In this document: in pieces, positions 8,468-17,087 of the stretch
How the letters are laid out: each line of letters starts with the position of its first letter
How positions within the stretch are numbered: the stretch's first letter is position 1
Assembly: GCA_000741495.1 (NCBI GenBank)
Contig: JGZV01000009.1
Location: 62,001 to 126,000 of the forward strand
Direction of reading: 5' to 3'
Length of the DNA: 64,000 nucleotides
From: Bifidobacterium thermophilum
GTDB lineage: Bacteria > Actinomycetota > Actinomycetes > Actinomycetales > Bifidobacteriaceae
Translations under genes and position numbers: made by a program
The notes under the pieces: generated by a model
What the model saw: only the letters and a program-made list of their open reading frames with translations
The model's database searches: none
What the model was told of the DNA's origin: nothing

Positions 8468-8540
8468 GGGGCTATAGCGCAGCTGGTAGCGCATCTGCTT
8501 TGCAAGCAGAGGGTCGCCGGTTCGAACCCGGCTAGCTCCA
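8468..8540 (+). tRNA. tRNA-Ala (TGC anticodon)
   Basis: A 73-base cloverleaf: acceptor GGGGCTA/TAGCTCC with one G-U pair, anticodon loop TTTGCAA (TGC), T-loop GGTTCGAACCC, discriminator A. The 3' CCA is not encoded; CAG follows the discriminator. Confidence 0.98.
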
Positions 8541-8545
8541 CAGCA

Positions 8546-8590
8546 AACCCCCGGAACCCTTCAATCAGCAGAGTTCCGGGGGTTCTTATA
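8546..8590. terminator. Terminator after tRNA-Ala, convergent with mscL
   Basis: A perfect 12-bp stem AACCCCCGGAAC (8546-8557) / GTTCCGGGGGTT (8573-8584) with a 15-base loop, followed by CTTATATTT. It can serve the tRNA on the plus strand and mscL on the minus strand. Confidence 0.75.
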
Positions 8591-8671
8591 TTTCCGCTTC
8601 TTCCTTCACAAACCAGCTACGCGAATGGCCGCGCAGGCGTAATCGGTTTGGGAAGGACAGGATTTCGGGTG

Positions 8672-9139
8672 TCAGCGCACGTCGGATGGCGTGTCAGAGG
8701 CGTTGTCGCCGCCCTGCTTGGCAAGCTGGTCTCGGATTTCACGCAGCAACAGCACGGTCTGTTCCTCGTTGCTCAGTTTCTTCTCCTGTTCCTTCTCGAC
8801 CTTGGCGTCCTCTTCGCCCTTGGCTTTGGCGATCAGCGCTTCGGACATGTCACGCAGCTTGTTGATTGGCACGAGGATGCAGAAGTACACGGCTGCGGCG
8901 ACGACCAGAAAGTTCAACACTTCGCCGAGAATCGCACCGAAGGATACGGTCGCGCCGTTGAACGTGAAGGCGAGCAGCCCGTCCATATTCGGTTTGCCGA
9001 AGATCATGGCGATGAGCGGGTTGATGAGGTTCTTGACGATGGAGTTCACCACGGCGGTGACCGCGGCGCCCATGACCACACCGACAGCCATATCGATCAT
9101 GTTGCCGCGTGAAATGAATTTCTTGAATCCGTCTATCAT
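8672..9139 (-). CDS. mscL: Large-conductance mechanosensitive channel MscL
   Basis: MscL opens under membrane tension and releases solutes on hypo-osmotic shock. The 155-residue protein has the family layout: an N-terminal FKKFISRGNMIDMAVGVVMG segment leading into TM1 (about residues 15-45), a periplasmic loop, TM2 (about 70-95), and a charged cytoplasmic helix with KAKGEEDAKVEKEQEKK. The C-terminal part is slightly longer than in E. coli. It is a single gene running toward the tRNA-Ala terminator. The start ATG has only a weak GAGAA upstream. Confidence 0.97.
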   Translation of the reverse strand: MIDGFKKFISRGNMIDMAVGVVMGAAVTAVVNSIVKNLINPLIAMIFGKPNMDGLLAFTFNGATVSFGAILGEVLNFLVVAAAVYFCILVPINKLRDMSEALIAKAKGEEDAKVEKEQEKKLSNEEQTVLLLREIRDQLAKQGGDNASDTPSDVR

Positions 9140-9382
9140 ATTGTTCTCGATTCTTTGGTTGGTCTGAAAGTCGTATGACTGGCCGACATGGCCTGCGTGA
9201 ACGGTAAGACGTCATGCCCGTTCTCATCGTACCGTGTGTCGTGCATCGTTTGACCCTATGACACACCCGTACACCGGGCAATATTGGGCGACCAAAACCG
9301 TAGTCAACGTCTTGCCGTAGGGGTGTATTCGCGCTTACAATACAACCGTCTTATCAATAACCCGACCAATGAGGGGAGAGCT

Positions 9383-10729
9383 ATGCTCACCGAAGAGTAT
9401 GTCAAGCGCGTGTATGCGCAAGTGGAACGCCGCGACGGCGACCAGCCGGAATTTTTGCAGGCCGTGCATGAGGTGTTCGAGAGTTTGGAGCCGGTTGTCG
9501 CCAAGCATCCCGAGTATGAGCGCAACGGCGTGCTGGAACGGTTCGTTGAGCCGGAACGCTTGGTGAAGTTCCGCGTCGCATGGACTGATGACGAGGGCCA
9601 TGTCCAAGTGAACCGCGGCTACCGCGTCCAGTTCAATTCGGCGATCGGCCCGTACAAGGGCGGCCTGCGCTTCCACCCGACGGTCAACGAGTCCGTCATC
9701 AAGTTCCTCGGTTTCGAGCAGATTCTCAAGAACTCCCTGACCGGCCTGCCGATGGGCGGCGGTAAAGGCGGCTCCGATTTCAATCCGAAGGGCCGTTCCG
9801 ACGGTGAGGTGATGCGCTTCTGCCAGGCGTTCATGACCGAGTTGCAGCGTCATATCGGCCAGTTCACCGATGTCCCGGCCGGCGACATCAATGTCGGTGC
9901 CCGTGAAATCGGCTATCTGTTCGGCCAGTACAAGCGTATCCGTGACGAATACTCCGGCGTGCTCACCGGCAAGGGCTTGGAATTCGGCGGTTCGCTCGCC
10001 CGCACCGAGGCGACCGGCTACGGCCTGTGCTACTACACGCAGGAGGCGCTGCGCGTGCTGCGCAACGATTCCTTCCAAGGCAAGACCGTGGTTGTTTCCG
10101 GTTCCGGCAATGTCGCGATTTTCGCGATTGAGAAGGCGCAACGTTTGGGTGCAAAAGTGGTCACCTGCTCTGATTCGAGCGGATACGTGTACGATCCCAA
10201 GGGCATCCAGCTTGATGTCGTCAAGGATATCAAGCTCGGTCATCGTGGCCGTATCAAGGAATACGCCGAACGCGTGCCCGGATCCGAATATCATGACGAC
10301 TGCCGTGGCGTGTGGACGGTTCCATGTGATATCGCGCTGCCGTGCGCCACACAGAACGAGATCGACGGCGAATCCGCCCGCACGTTGGTGGACAACGGCT
10401 GCACGGTCGTGTGCGAAGGCGCGAATATGCCCAGCACGCCGGAGGCGATCGCCGTATATCAGGGCGCGAAACTGCTGTATGGCCCGGCAAAGGCCGCCAA
10501 TGCCGGTGGCGTGGCGGTTTCCGGCTTGGAAATGAGCCAGAACTCGTATCGTCTGAGCTGGACCTTCGACGAGGTTGACGCCAAGCTCAAGCAAATCATG
10601 GAAGATATCGTGGCGAACTCCTTGAGCGCCGCGAAGGAGTACGGTCGCGAAGGCGACCTCATGCTGGGCGCGAATGCCGCCGGCTTCGTCAAGGTCGCAA
10701 ACGCGATGGTTGCGCAGGGTATTTTCTGA
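9383..10729 (+). CDS. gdhA: NADP-specific glutamate dehydrogenase
   Basis: GdhA makes glutamate from 2-oxoglutarate and ammonia, an entry point for nitrogen. The 448-residue hexameric-type enzyme shows the substrate-lysine motif PMGGGKGGSDFNPKG near residue 125, the following MRFCQAFM, and a Rossmann VVSGSGNVAIFA segment near 240 for NADP. I chose ATG 9383 because AGGGGAG sits about 6 bases upstream; the frame is open 99 bases further but begins at an implausible site. It stands alone, with a long hairpin after the stop. Confidence 0.97.
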   Translation: MLTEEYVKRVYAQVERRDGDQPEFLQAVHEVFESLEPVVAKHPEYERNGVLERFVEPERLVKFRVAWTDDEGHVQVNRGYRVQFNSAIGPYKGGLRFHPTVNESVIKFLGFEQILKNSLTGLPMGGGKGGSDFNPKGRSDGEVMRFCQAFMTELQRHIGQFTDVPAGDINVGAREIGYLFGQYKRIRDEYSGVLTGKGLEFGGSLARTEATGYGLCYYTQEALRVLRNDSFQGKTVVVSGSGNVAIFAIEKAQRLGAKVVTCSDSSGYVYDPKGIQLDVVKDIKLGHRGRIKEYAERVPGSEYHDDCRGVWTVPCDIALPCATQNEIDGESARTLVDNGCTVVCEGANMPSTPEAIAVYQGAKLLYGPAKAANAGGVAVSGLEMSQNSYRLSWTFDEVDAKLKQIMEDIVANSLSAAKEYGREGDLMLGANAAGFVKVANAMVAQGIF

Positions 10730-10738
10730 CCCTGTTCT

Positions 10739-10794
10739 GCGTCTGTCTACGCTGGCAGCTGGCAGCTGGCTGGCGTCTCAGCGTAGACAGACGC
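10739..10794. terminator. Long hairpin between convergent gdhA and the VanZ-RDD gene
   Basis: A perfect 16-bp stem GCGTCTGTCTACGCTG (10739-10754) / CAGCGTAGACAGACGC (10779-10794) with a 24-base loop that contains two GGCAGCT repeats. No T-run on either strand; probably a U-less, bidirectional terminator. Confidence 0.65.
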
Positions 10795-10799
10795 GGGAA

Positions 10800-11978
10800 T
10801 CACCGCCCTACTGCAGGCGTTTCACGGCTCTGCCGCCCATCCTGCTGATTCTGCGGTATGGATGGTACCGGCGTACCATCAACGGTATCCGTACGCTCAC
10901 GTTCCGTTTCGGTATCGCCCGGAATATAATCCCACGGCATCTGTTTGAATACCAGCGCGAACACCGCGACCGCGATGACCAGAAGCCCGCTGTGAGCGTC
11001 CTTCTGCAGCAGGGTCAGCAGGAACCATCCGCCGATAATCACCGTGCGAATCACATAGAACAGCACGCGTTTCCAGCCGTGTCGCGCACGGGTTTCCATA
11101 CTCATGTGGGTGAACATGCCGCCGAGTGTCTGTCCGCGGTGCGAGGCGGGGATCCACAGCTCGAAGACAAGGAATGACACCATGCCAAGCACGGTAACTA
11201 TGGTGTCCAACGATTCGACGTGTACGATAGCGCCCGCCAGCTGGAATGTCCCGTCGGGAAGCGGCTTCGCCAGCATGTGGAACAGCAGGATGACCACCAG
11301 GCCGAGCGGGTAGTATCCCAGGGCGACGATGATCATGTCGATGGCGAAGGTCACGCCACGGTGCACGATGCCCGGCCGGTGGTTGATTTCCGCCCGGTCA
11401 ACCGGTTTCGGCGGCCAGCGGCGGTCGCACAGTTTTGCGATCCCATACCCGGCGAGAGCGCCCAGGGTGTTGGTCAGTAGGTCATCCACGTCGAATTGCC
11501 GGTACGAGCACGGGTACAACCCTAACAGGCCGCTCAGCTGGGTCAGTTCGATCACCAGTGACAGGATGAACCCGACAATCGCAGTATGGGCCAATCCTCG
11601 CCGCAGGAACCGCATGAGCAGGAATCCGAGCGGCATGAACAGCACGATGTTGAGCACCAGCTGCATGATCGCGGAGACACCACCCGTGGTGATGTCTTGG
11701 ATGAATGCCAGCGGGTTGAGTTGCGGGGACAGATGATGCGTGGCACAGTACCGGTCGGGGTTGTCCGGCACCGGATACTGGGTGAAGGTCACCAGGCCGG
11801 CCACATACAGCACGCTCAGATACGCCCCGATAACCGAAGCCAGGCGTAGCCGGTGGTCGCGATGGTAGAGCAGTGCGAGGATCGGCAGGGTCAGAAACGC
11901 CGAGATGAACGGCCACGCCATCAAGGCGATCAAGAGCGGGGTGCCGAAGGTCTTGGCGTACAGGGTTACGATACTCAT
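10800..11978 (-). CDS. VanZ-like / RDD-domain multi-pass membrane protein
   Basis: A 392-residue membrane protein made of two parts. Residues 1-190 look like a VanZ-family domain with four to five helices, including the LNIVLFMPLGFLLMRF segment, and a conserved IELTQL plus RQFDVDDLLTNTLGA motif. Residues 205-340 match the RDD layout, starting HRGVTFAIDMIIVALGYYPL and containing three helices. The tail is hydrophilic. VanZ relatives affect teicoplanin or lipoglycopeptide susceptibility in some Gram-positives, but no role can be inferred here. It converges with gdhA. Confidence 0.8.
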   Translation of the reverse strand: MSIVTLYAKTFGTPLLIALMAWPFISAFLTLPILALLYHRDHRLRLASVIGAYLSVLYVAGLVTFTQYPVPDNPDRYCATHHLSPQLNPLAFIQDITTGGVSAIMQLVLNIVLFMPLGFLLMRFLRRGLAHTAIVGFILSLVIELTQLSGLLGLYPCSYRQFDVDDLLTNTLGALAGYGIAKLCDRRWPPKPVDRAEINHRPGIVHRGVTFAIDMIIVALGYYPLGLVVILLFHMLAKPLPDGTFQLAGAIVHVESLDTIVTVLGMVSFLVFELWIPASHRGQTLGGMFTHMSMETRARHGWKRVLFYVIRTVIIGGWFLLTLLQKDAHSGLLVIAVAVFALVFKQMPWDYIPGDTETERERTDTVDGTPVPSIPQNQQDGRQSRETPAVGR

Positions 11979-12112
11979 CGTTCACCACACTAGTGCAATG
12001 GCTGCGGGTTGTTCCGGCACCGGTACGGTGTTTTGGCTCGGCGGGGGCTCCGGGAACGCGTGTTCAGCCTGTGGACGATAGCGGATTGTAAGCCGCCACT
12101 GGATTCAGTTGA

Positions 12113-13291
12113 TTATAGCTTGGCGAGGGCCTCGCTCACCCAGGGTTCGGGAATCACACGCCGCCACGCCATCGTCGACGCCCATGTGGTGACGATACGG
12201 AAATACTTGCGTCTCGCGTCCGGCTTGGACATGCTCAAATCGTGCAGACCGCCGCGGATGGTCGCCAAGGCGACCACATCGCCCAGATGCAATGCCGCTT
12301 GGCGGATTGCGGTGATGTCCAGCACGCTGTCCGCTTCACGCATATCCTCGTCCCATGTGGTTTGCAGCATCATGGATTTATCCGACGTGCATACCAGCAC
12401 AGGGATTTGGATATCAAGATTCTTCGCGATCTCATCCTGCCCGTTGTAGATGGCTTGCATCCAGCCTGCCCGAGGCAGGAACTCCACATCGGGGTTGAGC
12501 GGATGGTCAAGATAATCCCATTCCCCGCCGGTCGACCGTTTGATGCACCGGGCGTAGAATCCCGGGTCACGCATCGGCATAATGGTTTTGCCGCCACGCA
12601 AGCGGTACATTTGCACGACCGGCGTGGACAGCAGACGGAACATCCGGTTGCCTTGCAGCTCAAGCCAAGGGGAGTTGAGCGCCAACGCCTCGACATGGTG
12701 GGGATGCTCGGCATTGACCCACAGCGAGGCGCTCAAACCGCCCTGGGAGTGGGCGATCATCAGGATGCGCACGTCCCGCCCTTGCTCTTTGACAATCTGG
12801 TCACGCAATGCGTTGAATTCCAAGCGATAGTCGTGCAGGTCCTCGATATACCCGGGGGTCTGGTAGGAACGGTATGAGCGCCCGAATTTGCGCAGATCCA
12901 CGGCGTAGAAGGGGATGCCCAGCGACTCCCAGTATTCCGATGCGTGGCGGCGGTAAAAGTAGTCGTTCCAGCCGTGTACATACATAATCGCCAAGCGGTG
13001 ACCTCGCATGCTGTAATGCCAGCGGCGCCACCGTTGCTGTAGGGACAGCCGTGAGGGGTCTTTACGCACAAAGGTCGCCACAATCTCACCTTCGGCGTCT
13101 TCACCGAGATGGACTGTCGCCTGCTGGTATCCTTCAAGTACGGTGTCAGGCTTCCATGGATCCACATACGCGTATGCGGCTTGCGAGTCGGTTGTGTGCT
13201 GATGTTGCGAAAGCGCATCATCCGGCAATGGTTCCGACAATGAGGCGGATACGGCAAGCGTATTGGCTGAATCCATCGAAGTTCCTGTCAT
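12113..13291 (-). CDS. Alpha/beta hydrolase (serine aminopeptidase/monoacylglycerol lipase-like)
   Basis: An intracellular alpha/beta hydrolase of about 392 residues without signal peptide. The oxyanion segment YVHGWNDYF is near residue 105 and the nucleophile elbow AHSQGG near residue 180; a DLRKFGRS segment also fits the Hydrolase_4 group. Substrate unknown; lipase or lysophospholipase activity is possible. The frame opens at a GTG (13300), but the SD AGGAGG covers 13300-13305, so ATG 13291 with 8-base spacing is the better start. The next gene in the same direction (VanZ-RDD) starts 134 bases downstream. Confidence 0.82.
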   Translation of the reverse strand: MTGTSMDSANTLAVSASLSEPLPDDALSQHQHTTDSQAAYAYVDPWKPDTVLEGYQQATVHLGEDAEGEIVATFVRKDPSRLSLQQRWRRWHYSMRGHRLAIMYVHGWNDYFYRRHASEYWESLGIPFYAVDLRKFGRSYRSYQTPGYIEDLHDYRLEFNALRDQIVKEQGRDVRILMIAHSQGGLSASLWVNAEHPHHVEALALNSPWLELQGNRMFRLLSTPVVQMYRLRGGKTIMPMRDPGFYARCIKRSTGGEWDYLDHPLNPDVEFLPRAGWMQAIYNGQDEIAKNLDIQIPVLVCTSDKSMMLQTTWDEDMREADSVLDITAIRQAALHLGDVVALATIRGGLHDLSMSKPDARRKYFRIVTTWASTMAWRRVIPEPWVSEALAKL

Positions 13292-13378
13292 GGCTGACAC
13301 CTCCTGATCTGCCGTATGGAGCCATTACTGGCTATCTTATTCAAGCCGCGCATACGTTCGCCATAAGCATGTGCCACC

Positions 13379-13484
13379 ATCCTGCTTCTGCCGGCACTCA
13401 CACCGTACTCAGCGTCGGCAGAAACAGAGAACACACCCTCCACCGACGCTCACCGCCCCCCCTCAGCGTCGGTGGAAGCAGGAT
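13379..13484. repeat. Nested inverted repeats upstream of the hydrolase gene
   Basis: ATCCTGCTTC (13379-13388) pairs with GAAGCAGGAT (13475-13484). Inside, TGCCG pairs with CGGCA, and CCACCGACGCT (13440-13450) pairs with AGCGTCGGTGG (13465-13475). AGCGTCGG also occurs twice as a direct repeat. The region is non-coding, between the hydrolase start and the DUF3566 terminator. It could be an operator, an RNA leader for the hydrolase or a degenerate mobile repeat. Confidence 0.6.
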
Positions 13485-13562
13485 GGGGGGCCGACCGTGG
13501 TCTGGATGGGGGGGTCGCGCTGGTGATGTCACGGATGATGGTCACGGTTGTGGGGATAAGCG

Positions 13563-13594
13563 AAGGGGCGGCTCCGAATTTCGGAACCGCCCCT
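13563..13594 (-). terminator. Terminator after the DUF3566 gene
   Basis: AGGGGCGGCTCCGA pairs with TCGGAACCGCCCCT (one mismatch) around a 3-base loop. It sits just past the DUF3566 stop codon on the minus strand. There is no clear T-run. Confidence 0.6.
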
Positions 13595-13624
13595 CATCAT
13601 GGTTGTGATGACTATGGGAACGCG

Positions 13625-14134
13625 TCAGTCGTCGCCCAGCGTCACATGGACGCCGCCGACCAGCGAGCTGACCACGTTATACAGGAGTGCGAAAATCGTC
13701 GCCAGCAGAGTGAACAACACCACACCGACAATGGCAAGAATCGTCACCGTGCTCAGCACCGTACTCAATGAGAGCACATCAGCGAGGTTGAATCCGCTGG
13801 AATCAAGGCCTGTCGAGGAGACGATCTGCGTGACCTGGTCGAATACGCCTGCCAGGTTGAGCACCAGCCATACGAGCGCCGCTGCGACGATTTGGATGAT
13901 ACCGCCCGCCACGCTGAGCAGGAAGGTGACTTTGGCCACCGACCAAGCGTCCACGCGGGTCAGGGACAGGCTCATGCGCCGTGCGCGCGGCGTATGATGC
14001 CGACGCTTGCTCGCCGCCGCCGCACGCACCGCGGATGGCATCGGAGCCTCATTACCGGTACTGATCGGCTGATTTGAGACGGTCCTGCCTACGCGCGGTT
14101 CACGGCGCCCTTCTTCGTCGACGTTTTCGCTCAT
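13625..14134 (-). CDS. DUF3566 transmembrane protein
   Basis: A 169-residue membrane protein found immediately downstream of gyrA in many actinobacteria. The N-terminal 55 residues are hydrophilic and basic. The DUF3566 domain follows: SLTRVDAWSVAKVTFLLS leads into a first helix (about residues 65-95), and a second helix lies near 125-150. AAGGAGA precedes the ATG. It is likely the last gene of the gyrB-gyrA transcript. Its cellular role is unknown; synteny alone does not tie it to DNA topology. Confidence 0.88.
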   Translation of the reverse strand: MSENVDEEGRREPRVGRTVSNQPISTGNEAPMPSAVRAAAASKRRHHTPRARRMSLSLTRVDAWSVAKVTFLLSVAGGIIQIVAAALVWLVLNLAGVFDQVTQIVSSTGLDSSGFNLADVLSLSTVLSTVTILAIVGVVLFTLLATIFALLYNVVSSLVGGVHVTLGDD

Positions 14135-14275
14135 TGTTTCTCCTTGGACGTTTCCGACTGCCTTCGCCTGATTAGTGAACCTACCAGTGTTCGGGGACGA
14201 TTACCGCCCTGATACCGAGGTCTGCACACTATCCGGCGAACCGAGCCCATTGTCCGGTTCGCCGGCAGCATGTCA

Positions 14276-16966
14276 TCATTCGGTTGGTATCACAGTTGCC
14301 GCATCAGCCGGCTGATTCTGCTGGTCTTGCGACGCCGGATTGTTCTGGTCAGTATCATCGTCGTCGCCGTCGTCATCCTTTTCGGCGTTGCGTGCGATGG
14401 CGAGGATTTCGTCGCCCTTGTCAGGCTTGGCGAAGGTCACGCCCTGTGTGGTCCTGCCGGTGCGATTGACCTCGGACACGTCGGAGCGGATGACTTTGCC
14501 GGACTTCATGATCGCCATGACTTGGTCGTCCTCGCTGACTACGAGCGCGCCGACGAGTGAGCCGCGGCCTTCCGCCAGTTGCAAGGCTTTGACACCGAAA
14601 CCGTTACGGCCTTGCAGACGGTATTCGCTGATGGCCGTACGCTTGGCGAAGCCTTCATTGGTGACCACGAACAGGTCTTTGTCGCTATCGCCCCAGATGA
14701 CATCCATGGACAATAGTTCATCGCCGTCACGGAACTTCATGCCTTGCACGCCTGCGGTCTGGCGGCCCATCGGACGCAGCTGCTCGTCGTCCGCACGGAA
14801 TTTGAGGCTCATGCCGTGCTTGGAGACGAGGATAATGTCGTCCTCCGGGTTGCACAGCGCGGCGCCGATCAGCTCGTCCGCCGGCTCACCACTTTCCGGA
14901 TCGGTCGCCAGACGCACGGCGATCAGGCCGCCCTGGCGAGGCGAATCATATTCGGCGAGGCTGGTTTTCTTGACCTTGCCGGACCGCGTGGCAAGCACCA
15001 GATACTTGGCGACCTCGTAGTTCGGGATGGACAGCACCGCTTGGATGGTCTCATCGGGGGCGAACTGCAGCAGGTTGGCCACATGCTGGCCCTTGGAATC
15101 CCTTGACCCTTCGGGCAACTCGTAGGCTTTGAGCCGGTAGACGCGACCCTTGTTGGTGAAGAACAGCAGCCAGTTGTGCGTGCTGGTCAGGAAGAAGTGG
15201 TCGACCACGTCGTCCTCGCGCAGCTTGGTGCCTTTGATGCCTTTGCCGCCGCGGTGCTGGGCGCGGTATTCGTCGGCCTTGGTGCGTTTGATGAAGCCGG
15301 AATGGGTGACCGTTACGACGACGTTCTCTTCGGCGATCAGGTCTTCGACGTTCATCTCGCCAGAATACGGCAGGATGCGGGTACGGCGTTCGTCGCCGTA
15401 CTTTTCGACGATTTCGTCAAGTTCGTCGCCCACGATCTGACGCTGGCGTTCCGGCTTGGCGAGAATGTCGTTGTAATCGGCGATTTTGCGCTGCAATTCC
15501 TCGTGTTCGTCGAGGATCTTCTGCCGTTCGAGGGCGGCGAGGCGGCGCAGCTGCATCGCGAGGATCGCGTCCGCCTGCACGTCATCGACGTCCAGCAGGT
15601 CTTTCAGGCCTTCACGGGCGGTGTCCACGTCCTTGGAGGATCGGATGAGGGCGATAACCTCGTCGATCATGTCGAGGGCCTTGAGATAGCCCTGCAGGAT
15701 GTGGTCGCGTTCTTCTGCCTCACGCTTCAAATACCGGGTACGGCGTTCGACGACGTCGAGCTGATGGGAGACCCAGTGGCGGATGAACGCGTCCAGGCTG
15801 AGCGTGCGCGGCACACCGTCGACCAAGGCGAGCATATTGGCACCGAAGGTCTGCTGGAGCTGGGAATGCTTGTACAGGTTGTTGAGCACGACCTTGGGGA
15901 CCGCGTCACGCTTGAGCACGAGCACCAGACGCTGGCCGGTACGGCCCGAAGTCTCGTCTCGCATGTCGGCGATGCCCTGGATCTTGCCGTCTCGTACCGC
16001 CTCGCGGATGGAGACGACTAGACGGTCCGGGTTGACCTGGTAGGGCAGTTCGGTGACCACCAGGCACATGCGCCCGTTGATTTCCTCCGTGTTGACCACG
16101 GCACGCATGGTAATCAGGCCTCGGCCGGTACGATATGCCTGTTCGATGCCCTTGTGGCCGAGGATGGTCGCGCCGGTCGGGAAGTCCGGCCCCTTGATGC
16201 GTTCGATGAGCGCGTTGAGCAGTTCTTCACGGCTCGCGTCAGGATGGTCGAGCGCCCAATGTACGCCGTCAGCCACTTCGCGCAGGTTGTGCGGCGGAAT
16301 GTTAGTGGCCATGCCGACGGCGATGCCGGCGGAACCGTTGACCAGCAGGTTCGGGAAGCGGCTGGGCAGTACGGTCGGCTCCTGGGTTTTGCCATCGTAG
16401 TTGGGCACGAAATCGACGGTGTCTTTGTCGATGTCACGCACCATTTCCATGGCGAGCGGCGCCATACGGCATTCGGTGTAACGCATTGCCGCCGCCGGAT
16501 CGTCGCCCGGGGAGCCGAAGTTACCCTGGCCGTCCACAAGCGGGTATCGCATGGACCACGGCTGAGCCATACGCACGAGCGTGTCGTAGATGGCGGCGTC
16601 GCCGTGCGGGTGGTATTTACCCATAACGTCGCCGACGACGCGGGAGCACTTGTTGTATCCGCGATCGGGTCGGTATCCGCCGTCGTACATCGCGTAGATG
16701 ACGCGACGATGGACCGGCTTCATGCCGTCTCGCACGTCAGGCAGTGCGCGTTCCACGATGACGGACAACGCATAGGCCAGATATGATTCGCGCATTTCCT
16801 GCTGCAAATCGATCGGCTGGACGCGCTGGCCTTTCATCAGGCCGTAATCGGTGTTGTCGGCCTCCTGGGGGCTCAGCGGCTCATGGTTGTTGTCGAGCCC
16901 GTTGAGCTGGTCGTCGTTGCTGGCCCCGCTGTCTTCCGGATTGTTGGTGTTGGTTTCGTCTGCCAC
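14276..16966 (-). CDS. gyrA: DNA gyrase subunit A
   Basis: GyrA cuts and rejoins DNA in the A2B2 gyrase that introduces negative supercoils. The 896-residue protein has the catalytic tyrosine in AAAMRYTE (Tyr163), the quinolone-determining segment [11 protein letters not shown] (residues 119-129), and a GyrA box QHRGGKG close to canonical QRRGGKG. The position matching E. coli Ser83 is alanine (Ala124), while the Asp87 equivalent is retained (Asp128). The start is a GTG with AAGGA six bases upstream. The N-terminus carries an acidic, Asn-rich extension of about 40 residues, and the C-terminus an Asp/Gln-rich tail. Confidence 0.99.
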   Translation of the reverse strand: MADETNTNNPEDSGASNDDQLNGLDNNHEPLSPQEADNTDYGLMKGQRVQPIDLQQEMRESYLAYALSVIVERALPDVRDGMKPVHRRVIYAMYDGGYRPDRGYNKCSRVVGDVMGKYHPHGDAAIYDTLVRMAQPWSMRYPLVDGQGNFGSPGDDPAAAMRYTECRMAPLAMEMVRDIDKDTVDFVPNYDGKTQEPTVLPSRFPNLLVNGSAGIAVGMATNIPPHNLREVADGVHWALDHPDASREELLNALIERIKGPDFPTGATILGHKGIEQAYRTGRGLITMRAVVNTEEINGRMCLVVTELPYQVNPDRLVVSIREAVRDGKIQGIADMRDETSGRTGQRLVLVLKRDAVPKVVLNNLYKHSQLQQTFGANMLALVDGVPRTLSLDAFIRHWVSHQLDVVERRTRYLKREAEERDHILQGYLKALDMIDEVIALIRSSKDVDTAREGLKDLLDVDDVQADAILAMQLRRLAALERQKILDEHEELQRKIADYNDILAKPERQRQIVGDELDEIVEKYGDERRTRILPYSGEMNVEDLIAEENVVVTVTHSGFIKRTKADEYRAQHRGGKGIKGTKLREDDVVDHFFLTSTHNWLLFFTNKGRVYRLKAYELPEGSRDSKGQHVANLLQFAPDETIQAVLSIPNYEVAKYLVLATRSGKVKKTSLAEYDSPRQGGLIAVRLATDPESGEPADELIGAALCNPEDDIILVSKHGMSLKFRADDEQLRPMGRQTAGVQGMKFRDGDELLSMDVIWGDSDKDLFVVTNEGFAKRTAISEYRLQGRNGFGVKALQLAEGRGSLVGALVVSEDDQVMAIMKSGKVIRSDVSEVNRTGRTTQGVTFAKPDKGDEILAIARNAEKDDDGDDDDTDQNNPASQDQQNQPADAATVIPTE

Positions 16967-17087
16967 GGTTAATCCTTCGTTTCCTTGTCCATCCTTGTGG
17001 GATGGCTAGCCTGACACGGCTAGTGGTGAAGTGTGCTGGTTTCCGTGCCGGGACCCGTGGAAAGTCGCGAATCCCGGCGTTGTACGG

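Noticed and set aside
8349..8540. Start of an rRNA operon at the tRNA-Ile/tRNA-Ala pair
   Set aside because: These tRNAs often lie in the 16S-23S spacer, but mscL and SRAP genes flank them here and no rRNA sequence is present.
9335..10594. A 419-codon open frame antisense to gdhA
   Set aside because: Antisense shadow of a conserved gene.
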